A stretch of 34,436 nucleotides of DNA from Lysobacterales bacterium (GTDB taxonomy: Bacteria; Pseudomonadota; Gammaproteobacteria; Xanthomonadales; SZUA-36). The position numbers and the translations under genes are program-made. The stretch is taken from positions 11,461 through 45,896 of the forward strand of contig JAOZKI010000012.1 of assembly GCA_029935455.1 (NCBI GenBank). The letters run 5' to 3'. This document shows positions 17,608-27,202 of this stretch, piece by piece (the first letter of the stretch is position 1; each line of letters begins with the position of its first letter). The notes under the pieces are model-generated. The model made no database searches. It had not been told where the DNA came from and was given only the letters and a program-made list of their open reading frames with translations.

Positions 17608-19669
17608 CGAACTCCAACAGCTCAACGGCGTCGGGCCCAGCCTGGCCGGACGCCTGAATGGCCTGGGCATTCATACGGTCTCAGACCTGCTGTTCCATCT
17701 GCCGCTGCGCTATGAAGACCGCACGCGACTGAGCGCCATGGGCGGTCTCAGCGCTGGCGAGACCGCGCAGATTGAAGGTGAGGTCGAACATGCGGCGGTG
17801 GTACCCGGACGACGGCCCAGCCTGCTGGTCATGCTTGGCGACGGCACCGGTCGCGTGAGTCTGCGTTTCTTTCACTTTCGGGCGCACCAGCGTCAACAGC
17901 TGGCGCGCGGCGCGCGGCTGCGCTGTTTCGGTGAGGTCCGGGCCGGCTTTCGCGGGCTGGAAATGGTACATCCCAGCTATTTGCGACTGGGGCCAGACGA
18001 GCAAAAGCCCCTGGCTGACCGGCTCAGCCCCGTCTATCCCACCACCGAGGGGCTCGGTCAGGGCAGCTGGATCAAACTCACGGATCAGGCCCTCAAGCGG
18101 CTGCGCGGGGAACAGCTCACCCTGCGCGAATTGTTGCCCGAAGCCATGCTTGAAGATCTGCGTCTACCCAGTCTCATCGCCGCTCTGCACACCATTCACC
18201 GGCCGCCGCCGGATGCCGATGTGCACGCACTGGTCCAGCGCAGCCATCCGGCCCAGCATCGGCTGGCCATGGAAGAGCTGCTGGCCCACAACCTCAGCAT
18301 GCGCTTACTGCATCAGCGCCAGCGCCAGAGGCAGGCGCGCGCCCTGGATCAGGTCAGTACCATCGAGGCACAGTTTCTAAAGGGCTTGCCCTTTGCGCTG
18401 ACCGGTGCCCAGCAGCGGGTGGTGGCAGAACTCCACCGGGACATGACCCGCACCCACCCGATGCTGCGACTGGTCCATGGCGATGTGGGCTCGGGCAAAA
18501 CCGTGGTTGCCGCGCTGGCCGCCCTGCGGGCCGTTGGAAATGGTCAGCAGGTCGCTATCGTGGCGCCAACGGAAATTCTGGCGGAGCAGCATTTACGCGT
18601 TTTCAGTGACTGGTTTGCGCCGCTCGACCTGAAACCCATCTGGCTATCGGGCAAAGTGACGGGCAAAGCACGCACGGAGGCATTGGCAGCAATCGCTGGT
18701 GGTGCGGGGGTGGTCATCGGTACCCACGCGCTCATGCAAGACAGCGTGGCCTTCAAGAATCTCTCCCTGGTGATCGTTGATGAACAGCACCGCTTCGGCG
18801 TAGATCAGCGCATGGCCCTGCTGCGCAAGGGCCAGGACGGCAGCACGCGGCCACACCAGCTCATCATGACGGCCACACCCATTCCCCGCACGCTGGCCAT
18901 GACCGCCTATGCCGGGCTAGAGGTTTCCGTTATCGACGAACTCCCGGCCGGCCGCAAGCCGGTCAAGACAGCGGCCATCGCCAGCGAACGACGCGAGACC
19001 GTGATCGAGCGCGTAGCCGCAGCTTGCCAGCAGGGACGTCAAGCCTACTGGGTCTGCACCCTGATCGAAGAATCTGACTCGGTACAGGCCAAGGCCGCTG
19101 AAGAGGTGGCCAGCGACCTGGCCCGACGCCTGGGTCAAGTTCGGGTTGGCCTGGTGCACGGTCGCCTGAAGGCACCAGAAAAGCAGGCCGTCATGGATGC
19201 ATTCAAGGCGGGGCAAATCGATCTGCTGGTGGCCACCACCGTGATCGAGGTCGGGGTCGATGTACCCAATGCCTCATTGATGATTATTGAGAACGCAGAA
19301 CGACTGGGGCTTTCCCAGCTGCACCAGCTGCGCGGCCGGGTGGGTCGCGGCGCCGCGGAGTCGTCCTGCGTGCTTTTGTTCACCTCGCCCATTGGCAAGA
19401 TAGCCAGACAGCGACTGGACATCATGCGCCGTAGCAACGATGGTTTTGAGATTGCCGAAAAGGATCTTGAACTGCGCGGTCCAGGCGAGGTGCTGGGTAC
19501 CCGGCAAACCGGCATGCTGCAGTTCCGGGTCGCAGACCTGGTACGTGACGCGCACCTGCTCCAGCGCATTCCGCCGGTGGCCGAAGACCTGTTAGCGCAT
19601 CATCCGGCGCAGGTTCAGGCGCTGATCCGCCGCTGGGTCGGAGATGCGGCACAGTTCGCCGGCGTGTAG
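17597..19669 (+). CDS. recG: ATP-dependent DNA helicase RecG
   Basis: Wedge/OB region then helicase motifs GDVGSGKTVVAALAA, IVDEQHRFGV, TATPIPRTLAMT, QLRGRVGRGA; GTG start overlapping ridA. Confidence 0.96.
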   Translation: MTADELQQLNGVGPSLAGRLNGLGIHTVSDLLFHLPLRYEDRTRLSAMGGLSAGETAQIEGEVEHAAVVPGRRPSLLVMLGDGTGRVSLRFFHFRAHQRQQLARGARLRCFGEVRAGFRGLEMVHPSYLRLGPDEQKPLADRLSPVYPTTEGLGQGSWIKLTDQALKRLRGEQLTLRELLPEAMLEDLRLPSLIAALHTIHRPPPDADVHALVQRSHPAQHRLAMEELLAHNLSMRLLHQRQRQRQARALDQVSTIEAQFLKGLPFALTGAQQRVVAELHRDMTRTHPMLRLVHGDVGSGKTVVAALAALRAVGNGQQVAIVAPTEILAEQHLRVFSDWFAPLDLKPIWLSGKVTGKARTEALAAIAGGAGVVIGTHALMQDSVAFKNLSLVIVDEQHRFGVDQRMALLRKGQDGSTRPHQLIMTATPIPRTLAMTAYAGLEVSVIDELPAGRKPVKTAAIASERRETVIERVAAACQQGRQAYWVCTLIEESDSVQAKAAEEVASDLARRLGQVRVGLVHGRLKAPEKQAVMDAFKAGQIDLLVATTVIEVGVDVPNASLMIIENAERLGLSQLHQLRGRVGRGAAESSCVLLFTSPIGKIARQRLDIMRRSNDGFEIAEKDLELRGPGEVLGTRQTGMLQFRVADLVRDAHLLQRIPPVAEDLLAHHPAQVQALIRRWVGDAAQFAGV

Positions 19670-19697
19670 CCCAAAGTGGGGACCGAGGAGGAACCAT

Positions 19698-20471
19698 ATG
19701 AGCAAGAAGAAAACCCTGAAAACACTACAGATTGAACTGTGCAAGCTGCAGGATTGGCTGCAGAAGACCGGCGAACGGGCCATCGTCATTTTTGAGGGGC
19801 GGGACTCGGCGGGCAAGGGCGGCATGATACGCACCATCCAGGAACGCGTCAGTCATCGCATTTTTCGTAGCGTTGCCCTGCCCAAGCCCAGCACGGAAGA
19901 AGCCAGCCAGTGGTATTTCCAGCGCTATGTGAGCCACTTCCCGTCCGCTGGCGAACTGGTGCTTTTTGACCGCAGCTGGTACAACCGGGCCGGCGTTGAG
20001 CGCGTTATGGGGTTTTGCTCCGAAACGCAGCTACAGCAGTTTTTTCGTAACACGCCGGACTTCGAGCGCTCCATCGTCTCGTCGGGAATCAGGCTGCTGA
20101 AATACTGGCTGGAGATCGATCCGGAGGTGCAGCACGAACGACTGACGGAGCGCCTGCAGGACCCACGCAAGTACTGGAAGCTCAGCCCCATGGATCTGGA
20201 GTCGCAACCGCGCTGGTATGCCTATTCCCGAGCGCGAGACGATATGTTCCATCATACGCACACGGTGGATGCGCCCTGGCATATCGTGCCCTCCAACGAT
20301 CAGCAACGGGCACGACTGAACTGCATCAGTCACTTGCTGGATCAGTTCCCCTATGAGCAGGACGATTACGAGTCGCTGCCGGTCGCAGAAATCCCGGGGC
20401 TGGATCGCAGCGAAGCCTATGATGACCAGGCCAGTCTGCAACAGCTGCCTACCATACCGCAGCGCTATTAG
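19698..20471 (+). CDS. ppk2: Polyphosphate kinase 2 family protein
   Basis: Walker A EGRDSAGKGGMIRTI, lid VALPKPSTEEASQWYFQRYVSHFPSAGELVLFDRSWYNRAGVERVMGF; ATG with GAGGAGGAAC upstream. Confidence 0.92.
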   Translation: MSKKKTLKTLQIELCKLQDWLQKTGERAIVIFEGRDSAGKGGMIRTIQERVSHRIFRSVALPKPSTEEASQWYFQRYVSHFPSAGELVLFDRSWYNRAGVERVMGFCSETQLQQFFRNTPDFERSIVSSGIRLLKYWLEIDPEVQHERLTERLQDPRKYWKLSPMDLESQPRWYAYSRARDDMFHHTHTVDAPWHIVPSNDQQRARLNCISHLLDQFPYEQDDYESLPVAEIPGLDRSEAYDDQASLQQLPTIPQRY

Positions 20472-20486
20472 AACGCACTGCAGCTG

Positions 20487-22709
20487 TCAGGAACGGCCAT
20501 CCATGCGCCGCTGCACCTCCGCCCGCGAGCGGCTTAACTCGTCGCTCAAACGCTGCTCCAGAGCCTGGTAGGCCGGCAGCGGCCGCAGCAAGCTAAGTCG
20601 ATCGTCACGCTGCAGAATCCACAGGCGCCGCCAACCTTTGTCTACCGCTCGTTCCAAGGCCGCAAGCGCCGCCTCTGGAAGCGCTTGCTGCGCCCGCAAC
20701 ACCGCCTCGGCATAGTCCACGTAGGCCAGATCAAGCCCGTTGAGTCGCGCCTGGTCCAGGGCCTGCTGGACCTGCGCCATACGCTCGGCAGCGCGCGCAT
20801 CTTGACCCAGATGCTGGTGGATAAAAGCCACCATGCTCAAAGCGAACATCTGATCTTCCGTAAGCACCCCCTGGGTCACATTCAGGACACTGTCTGAGTG
20901 GGGCTCTATGGCCAGCGTAAACGCTTCCAGGGCGGTGGCAAGATCATCCCGCAACAAGGCCACATGGCCCGCCATAAAATGGTAATTGCGCTGCAATTCC
21001 GGCGGCAGGCGCTCCGGCTGATCACCAAATACCGCTCTGAGCACCTGCGTTGCTTCCTCGGAACGCCGCTCTATCAGCAGCAGATAAAACCGCTGCATCA
21101 GCAGTTCACCGTTATCCGCATTGGCCTCCAGCGCCGGTAACAACAGCGCTTCGGCAGCCGCCAATTCCTGCAATTCCATCCAGGCCCGCGCCAAAACACT
21201 CACCACCACCGGGCTCTCCGGATCAATCGTGTGGGCCTGGCGCGCATAGTCCCAACCACTCACCAGTCGTCCCGCGTCCAGCGCCAGGGTGGCCGATTGG
21301 CGCAAGAGCGTTGGCGAGTCGGGTTTGATCAGGATCAAACCATTGAGCACGCCCGTGGCATCCTCGATGCGACCGCGGTTGCTCAGGTTACCGGCATAGG
21401 AAATCGCCAGCAGTTCGTTCAACGGATCCAGCAGCATGGCCGCTTCCAGCACCTGAGCCTGTTCCGCAAGCCGGTTCTGTTCACCCAACACGTTCGCTAG
21501 CCACAGCCGCGCGGGCACATAGGCCTCGTTGAGGGCGATGGCCTTGCGTAAATCCGTTTCGGCGACCTCGTATTGTTGTAGCTGCAAGCCTGCTAAACCT
21601 CGGGCCGCATAGGCCTCCGCTGACTGCGGATCCAGACTCAGCGCCTTATCGATCATGCGCTGCGCCTGCTTTACCGCCTGCAGCGGTTTCACATTCCCGT
21701 AGGATGACAGCAGCAGTGACGCATCGGCAATACCTGCATAGGCCGGCGCAAACTGGGCGTCTTGTGCCAGGGCCTCGGCGAAGAGGCCAATGGCCTTCTT
21801 CAGCTCCACCGGGGAACGCCGCCACCAGTGCACGCGCCCGGCCCGATAGGACTCCACGGCGGCCAGGTTCTCGGCGCGCAGCACTTGCGGCTCAGCCAGC
21901 CCGGAAAAAGAATCCAGCAGCGCCAGGGCAATCGATCGGGCCACCTCATCCTGCAGACTAAAGGCCCCAGCCCGGGAGGTTACAAAAGTCTCCGACCAGA
22001 CTTCATATCCATCTTCCGCGTTAATCAGCGAGGCTGACAGGCGCAGGGTGTCGCCCGCGGTCCGGATCGTGCCCACCAGAAGCGTACGTACATTCAGTGC
22101 CGCGCCAATCTTCTGCACATCTCTCTGACGTTCGTCATCAAAGGCAAAAGAGGACGTGCGAGCCGCGACCTGCAGCCCTTCGACCCGGGTGAGCACATTC
22201 AGTATCTCTTCCGCCATCCCCTCGGACAAAAAGTCCTGTGACGCATCGCTCGAATCGATACGAAAGGGCAGCACGGCAATGGAGTTCTCCGGCGCCAGAC
22301 TGCTCGACGCGGCGGTCCGGGCCGCAGGCCGGTCCGGCATTTCGCCTTCGAACAAACTGCTGTAATAGCCGTAAAAACCGATCCCCACCGCGCCTGTGAC
22401 CAGAACCATCGCCGCAAACAGCGCAATGCTCTGACCCGTGCTGAGCAAGCTGGCCGCGCCCGTGCGCTGAATACCCTGACCGGTAAAATCAAAGCGCCAG
22501 GCCAGAATAAACACCACGGGAAAACCGAAAATCAGGACCAGCACCAGCGCCGTGGGTAACCACTCAGGCAGGCGCAGCGGATCCACAGCAGCATCCATAA
22601 GCTGCAGCACAACGAAAACACCGACCGCGTAGGCACCCAAAGTGCTGAGGACCTTGCGACGCGCCAGTTCGCCCATCACGGCCGCCATGAAAGAAATTTG
22701 CTGCCCCAT
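20487..22709 (-). CDS. Membrane-anchored TolB-like/TPR repeat protein
   Basis: N-terminal hydrophobic module ELARRKVLSTLGAYAVGVFVVLQLMDAAVDPLRLPEWL...FILAWRFDFTGQGIQR; TolB/FlgO-like domain SIAVLPFRIDSS...FLSEGMAEEILNVLTRVEGLQVAARTSSFAF; then many TPR-like helices. No cyclase, kinase or DNA-binding domain seen. Confidence 0.8.
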   Translation of the reverse strand: MGQQISFMAAVMGELARRKVLSTLGAYAVGVFVVLQLMDAAVDPLRLPEWLPTALVLVLIFGFPVVFILAWRFDFTGQGIQRTGAASLLSTGQSIALFAAMVLVTGAVGIGFYGYYSSLFEGEMPDRPAARTAASSSLAPENSIAVLPFRIDSSDASQDFLSEGMAEEILNVLTRVEGLQVAARTSSFAFDDERQRDVQKIGAALNVRTLLVGTIRTAGDTLRLSASLINAEDGYEVWSETFVTSRAGAFSLQDEVARSIALALLDSFSGLAEPQVLRAENLAAVESYRAGRVHWWRRSPVELKKAIGLFAEALAQDAQFAPAYAGIADASLLLSSYGNVKPLQAVKQAQRMIDKALSLDPQSAEAYAARGLAGLQLQQYEVAETDLRKAIALNEAYVPARLWLANVLGEQNRLAEQAQVLEAAMLLDPLNELLAISYAGNLSNRGRIEDATGVLNGLILIKPDSPTLLRQSATLALDAGRLVSGWDYARQAHTIDPESPVVVSVLARAWMELQELAAAEALLLPALEANADNGELLMQRFYLLLIERRSEEATQVLRAVFGDQPERLPPELQRNYHFMAGHVALLRDDLATALEAFTLAIEPHSDSVLNVTQGVLTEDQMFALSMVAFIHQHLGQDARAAERMAQVQQALDQARLNGLDLAYVDYAEAVLRAQQALPEAALAALERAVDKGWRRLWILQRDDRLSLLRPLPAYQALEQRLSDELSRSRAEVQRRMDGRS

Positions 22710-22727
22710 GCTGCTGTGCCTGATTCC

Positions 22728-23603
22728 CTAGCTGTGTGCGTCCCGTTTGACGCGAATCAGTGCCGAGGTATCGTCCTCCGCCCCACCCTCAGCCACCAGC
22801 CGCTCATAATCGCGAATCGTGGCATCAACCATTGGTAGTGGGAATTGCAACTCTTGTGCCAAATCGGCGCAAATCCTGAGATCCTTCAACAGCAGGCCGG
22901 ATTTGAAGCCTGGCGTGAACTCGTCCGCCAGCATGGTGGCACCGCGATGATCCAGGAACCAGCTTCCGGCCGCACCGGCGGAAAGCACCTCCAGCAGTGG
23001 CTTTGCCGGCAATTCCAGTCGTTCCGCCAGAGCCAACGCCTCACAAACGGCTTCAGCCAGGCCGCCGACAATGACCTGATTCACCGCCTTGGTGGCCTGG
23101 CCGGATCCAACGGGGCCCATAGGAGTGATGCGTGCGGAAATGGCTTCCAATACTGGTCGAATTCGCGCCAAAGTGGTGGAATCCCCCCCGGCCATAACCG
23201 ACAGGGTTCCGGCTCGCGCCCCCTCGACACCGCCAGAGACCGGCGCATCGACATAGTCGACGCCATGCTCGGCCAGCCCCGCTGCCAGGCGACGCGTGAT
23301 GCCGGGGCTCACGGTACTGGTATCCAGCACCACCTTGCCGGCGGACAGGCCAGGTTCCAGTTGTCCCAGCACCGACTCCAAATCTGCATCGGCAGACACG
23401 CAGGTGAGTACCACGTCACAAGCATGTGCCAAGGCCGCCGGATCGGTCGCTACCGGCACCGCCAGTTCCTGGGCCAGCGCCTGGGCTACCGACTCCGTAC
23501 GGTTCCAGACCATGGTCAATAAACCGGCCGCCTGGAGATGGCGTGCCATGGGGGCGCCCATGGCACCCAGCCCCAGCACACCTGTGCGTAGCTTTGTCAT
23601 CAT
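22728..23603 (-). CDS. NAD(P)-dependent 3-hydroxyisobutyrate/tartronate semialdehyde dehydrogenase family protein
   Basis: VLGLGAMGAPMARHL Rossmann motif; DAPVSGGVEGARAGTLSVMAGG; KAVNQVIVGG catalytic Lys region. Confidence 0.9.
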   Translation of the reverse strand: MMTKLRTGVLGLGAMGAPMARHLQAAGLLTMVWNRTESVAQALAQELAVPVATDPAALAHACDVVLTCVSADADLESVLGQLEPGLSAGKVVLDTSTVSPGITRRLAAGLAEHGVDYVDAPVSGGVEGARAGTLSVMAGGDSTTLARIRPVLEAISARITPMGPVGSGQATKAVNQVIVGGLAEAVCEALALAERLELPAKPLLEVLSAGAAGSWFLDHRGATMLADEFTPGFKSGLLLKDLRICADLAQELQFPLPMVDATIRDYERLVAEGGAEDDTSALIRVKRDAHS

Positions 23604-23637
23604 CGGTTCTCCACCCGCTCAGCCGCTTTGGTCCGGG

Positions 23638-23985
<348 letters not shown>

Positions 23986-23992
23986 CTACGGC

Positions 23993-24039
23993 GGTGCTTG
24001 CCGGGACTATATTGCCCCACCCGCCAGGGAGCAAGCACC
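23993..24039. promoter_or_regulatory. Inverted repeat flanking a candidate PII-gene promoter in the PII/ubiK divergent region
   Basis: Perfect 9-bp arms GGTGCTTGC (23993-24001) and GCAAGCACC (24031-24039); minus-strand candidate promoter TTGCTC-N16-TATAGT lies between and partly overlaps the distal arm. Confidence 0.45.
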
Positions 24040-24064
24040 CCCCGACCTTGCCAGGATAGGACGC

Positions 24065-24310
24065 ATGATTGATCTGACCCGCATCGACGAACTCGCCCAG
24101 CGCCTCGCGGCGGCTCTGCCGCCCGGCGCCCAGCAAATGCGCACTGAAGCGGAAGCCCAGTTTCGCACAGTGCTGCGCAAAGGCATGGCCAGCATGGACC
24201 TGGTCAGCCGCGCTGATTTTAACGATCAAAAGGCCGCGCTGGAGCGCGCCACCGCCAAACTGAAAGCACTGGAACAGCGCCTGGCCGAACTGGAAAGCAG
24301 CAGCGCCTGA
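24065..24310 (+). CDS. ubiK: Ubiquinone biosynthesis accessory factor UbiK (YqiC/BMFP family)
   Basis: MIDLTRIDELAQRLAAALPPGAQQMRTEAEAQFRTVLRKGMASMDLVSRADFNDQKAALERATAKLKALEQRLAELE. Start at 24065 rather than the ORF-track 23894. Confidence 0.9.
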   Translation: MIDLTRIDELAQRLAAALPPGAQQMRTEAEAQFRTVLRKGMASMDLVSRADFNDQKAALERATAKLKALEQRLAELESSSA

Positions 24311-24406
24311 AAGCGCTGATCTCTTACAGGCAAGTTGGCTCTCCCGCGCTGGCGCGGCGGTAATTAACTGCTGAAAATCACACTCTGGCTATCAGGGAGT
24401 GGCGCT

Positions 24407-25915
24407 ATGGGTCTCGCGAGAGTCCTGAGCCGGGCTTGCGCGGGTGTCTGCGCACCCGGGGTGATGGTTGAAACCCATCTCTCAGGTGGCCTGCCAAGAG
24501 TCGCCATCGTCGGCATGCCCAGGAAAGCGGTAACTGAGGCCCGCGATCGGGTACGGGCAGCGCTCATGAACTGTGGCTTTGATTATCCGGCCCGGAATAT
24601 CACCGTGTCTCTGGCACCGGCTGAGCTCCCCAAAGATGGGGGCTGCTTCGACCTGCCGATTGCGCTTGGGCTTATTGCCGCCTCGCGGCAATGCCGCACC
24701 GAGCGCCTGGCCGGCACGGAGTTTCTGGGCGAGCTCTCGCTGGCAGGTGAGTTGCAGCCCGTTCGCGGGATTTTGCCCGCAGCGCTCCGTGCCCGGGCGG
24801 TGGGGCACCGGCTGGTGGTACCGTTGGCCAACAGCGCCGAGGCCGCGTTGCTAGAGCGGGGCCAGTTTCTCTGTGCCCGCTCGCTCTCGGAGGTCGTGGC
24901 ATGGCTAAACGGGAAAGCGGAACTCACCCTGCCGCACGCTGAGCTGCCGGCCACGCCTGCGCCAACGCCAGACCTCAAAGAGGTGATGGGTCAACAACTG
25001 CCAAGGCGCGCGCTGGAGATCTGCGCCGCCGGAGGGCATAACCTGCTCATGTGTGGACCACCAGGGACCGGCAAGACCATGCTGGCTGCCCGCCTTCCAG
25101 GCCTGTTGCCGCCCATGACCGAGGCCGAGGCGCTGGAAAGCGCAGCCATTGCTTCGGTCAGCCAACAGGGATTTTCACCGGCGCAATGGCGGCAACGACC
25201 TTTTCGCGCACCGCATCACACGGCCAGCGCCATCGCTCTGGTAGGCGGGGGTCAGTCGCCGCGACCGGGGGAAATATCGTTGGCGCACCAGGGTGTGTTG
25301 TTCCTGGATGAGCTGCCCGAATTTCCACGCCGGGTGCTGGATAGCCTGCGCGAGCCTTTGGAAGCGGGCGCCATCACCATCTCACGAGCCAGTGCACAGG
25401 CAGATTTCCCGGCCGCTTTTCAATTGATCTGCGCCATGAACCCATGCCCCTGCGGTTTCGCTGGTGACCCGGCTGCCAGCTGCCGCTGCTCCAGCGAGCA
25501 GGTACAGCGCTATGCAGGACGCATTTCAGGCCCGCTCCTGGACCGCATTGATCTACAGGTCCAGGTGCTGCGACCGGACCCTTCTTTGCTGCACGCACCC
25601 ACCAGCAGCGGCGAAGACAGCGCCACGGTGCGCCAGCGCGTTATCGCAGCCCGCGCGCAGCAACAGCAGCGACAGCAGATGACCAACGCACGCCTTAACA
25701 GTCAGGCACTGCGGCAGCTTTGCGCATTCGAACCCGCTGAGCAAAAGCTCCTGACTCAGGCAGCGCGCCAGTTGCAGCTGTCACCACGCGCCTGTCAGAG
25801 CATCATGCGCGTCGCACGCACCATTGCGGACCTGGATGGTATCGACCACATTGCTATCGATCATCTCTCTGAAGCCATCGGCCTGCGGCGCCTGGCGCCG
25901 GGCAGAACGCTCTGA
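24407..25915 (+). CDS. comM: YifB/ComM family Mg-chelatase-like AAA ATPase
   Basis: MGLARVLSRACAGVCAPGVMVETHLSGGLPRVAIVGMP; GPPGTGKTMLAARLPGLLPPM; FLDELPEFPRRVLDSLREPLE; AMNPCPCG. Confidence 0.95.
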   Translation: MGLARVLSRACAGVCAPGVMVETHLSGGLPRVAIVGMPRKAVTEARDRVRAALMNCGFDYPARNITVSLAPAELPKDGGCFDLPIALGLIAASRQCRTERLAGTEFLGELSLAGELQPVRGILPAALRARAVGHRLVVPLANSAEAALLERGQFLCARSLSEVVAWLNGKAELTLPHAELPATPAPTPDLKEVMGQQLPRRALEICAAGGHNLLMCGPPGTGKTMLAARLPGLLPPMTEAEALESAAIASVSQQGFSPAQWRQRPFRAPHHTASAIALVGGGQSPRPGEISLAHQGVLFLDELPEFPRRVLDSLREPLEAGAITISRASAQADFPAAFQLICAMNPCPCGFAGDPAASCRCSSEQVQRYAGRISGPLLDRIDLQVQVLRPDPSLLHAPTSSGEDSATVRQRVIAARAQQQQRQQMTNARLNSQALRQLCAFEPAEQKLLTQAARQLQLSPRACQSIMRVARTIADLDGIDHIAIDHLSEAIGLRRLAPGRTL

Positions 25916-25980
25916 GAAGCAAATCGGCAGCCCACATCCCGGCTTCGTCCACGCTCAAAACAAAGTGCTATGCTTTGAGC

Positions 25981-26475
25981 ATGCAGGACGCAAACAGGTC
26001 TCGCTCCGCACTCCAATTGCAGGGCGAGGCAACGACCCATCGCCACAACACGCGATCAGCAACGGTAACAGTTCACATACGAGAACGAGTGAGCACAGCA
26101 GGTAAACAAGCGCAGCCAGAGACCAGCGCCAAGCAGACGCTTGCCGAGGGCACCCATGCAAAACTTGCCATTCGCGACGGCGGCAAGACCACCTTTCTGC
26201 GGCAAGAGGATATCGAGTGGGTCGATGCAGCCGGGGATTACATGTGCGTTCATGCGCTGGGTGAAACCCATATCATGCGCAACACCATGAAAGCGCTGGA
26301 GGCCGCCTTAACCGCAGACTTCTTACAGCGCATTCATCGATCCACTATTGTCAACGTGCGCTGCGTCAGTGAAATGCGCCCGCACATTAACGGCGAGTAT
26401 TTTCTGACCCTCAAGGGGGGGCACACGGTGAAGCTGTCACGCAGCTACAAAGACAAGCTACGCTACATGCCCTAG
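25981..26475 (+). CDS. Stand-alone LytTR-type DNA-binding protein
   Basis: LytTR domain: FLRQEDIEWVDAAGDYMCVHALGETHIMRNTMKALEAALTADFLQRIHRSTIVNVRCVSEM...YFLTLKGGHTVKLSRSYKDKL. No receiver domain. Start uncertain: TTG 25975, ATG 25981 or GTG 26089. Confidence 0.8.
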   Translation: MQDANRSRSALQLQGEATTHRHNTRSATVTVHIRERVSTAGKQAQPETSAKQTLAEGTHAKLAIRDGGKTTFLRQEDIEWVDAAGDYMCVHALGETHIMRNTMKALEAALTADFLQRIHRSTIVNVRCVSEMRPHINGEYFLTLKGGHTVKLSRSYKDKLRYMP

Positions 26476-26519
26476 GCACCAGCGCGCACCATTGATCGCC
26501 CCCACCGCCCCCTAAACCC

Positions 26520-27200
26520 ATGCATGCCCCGCGTTATATCTTCGATATTGACGGCACACTGATGCCCACTCAGCACGTGGACAATGAATGCTACTGGCAG
26601 GCGGTGCATCAGGTTTTTGGCACCGCTGCAGAAACCCTTGACCTGCACGACTTCGAACACGTTTCGGACAGCGGCATATTTGCTGAATGGTGTGAACGCA
26701 CCTTACAGCGGCCGGCCACTGCCTCAGAACATGAAGCGGTCCGGAACAGCTTTCTGCAGCTTCTGGAATCAACTTACGCGGCCGAGCCCGCCAACTTCCA
26801 GCCACTCCCTGGCGCAGCCGCCTTTTTGCGCAGCCAGCCCTCCGGCCGGCTCGCACTGGCTACCGGCGGCTGGCGTCACACGGCACGCTTTAAATTACAC
26901 TGCGCGGGTCTGGATAGGTTTAAGCTGCCGCTAAGCTGTTCGGACGATGCCATGGCTCGCACCGACATCATGCGCCTGGCAGAGCAGCAACTGGAAAGCG
27001 GACCGCCACCGATCTATTTTGGTGATGGTCTTTGGGATCTGGCCGCCGCCCGCACGCTGGGCTGGGGTTTTGTTGGCATCGCCCGCGGCTCCCAGGCAGC
27101 TGCTCTGCGAACAGCAGGCGCGCGCATGGTGGCTGCGGATTTTTGCCAACTGGCCGGGCTGGAACTCAACCCAACAAGCACTGCGATCAAGGATAGCTAA
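26520..27200 (+). CDS. HAD family hydrolase (phosphatase-like)
   Basis: YIFDIDGTLMPTQH (DxDGT), LALATGGWRHTARFKL (motif II), YFGDGLWDLAAARTLGWGFVGIARG (motif IV). Confidence 0.88.
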   Translation: MHAPRYIFDIDGTLMPTQHVDNECYWQAVHQVFGTAAETLDLHDFEHVSDSGIFAEWCERTLQRPATASEHEAVRNSFLQLLESTYAAEPANFQPLPGAAAFLRSQPSGRLALATGGWRHTARFKLHCAGLDRFKLPLSCSDDAMARTDIMRLAEQQLESGPPPIYFGDGLWDLAAARTLGWGFVGIARGSQAAALRTAGARMVAADFCQLAGLELNPTSTAIKDS

Positions 27201-27202
27201 AC

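Noticed and set aside
24340-24365. CCGCGC-TGG-CGCGG hairpin before comM
   Set aside because: Short and without a T-run; not distinguishable from chance in high-GC sequence.
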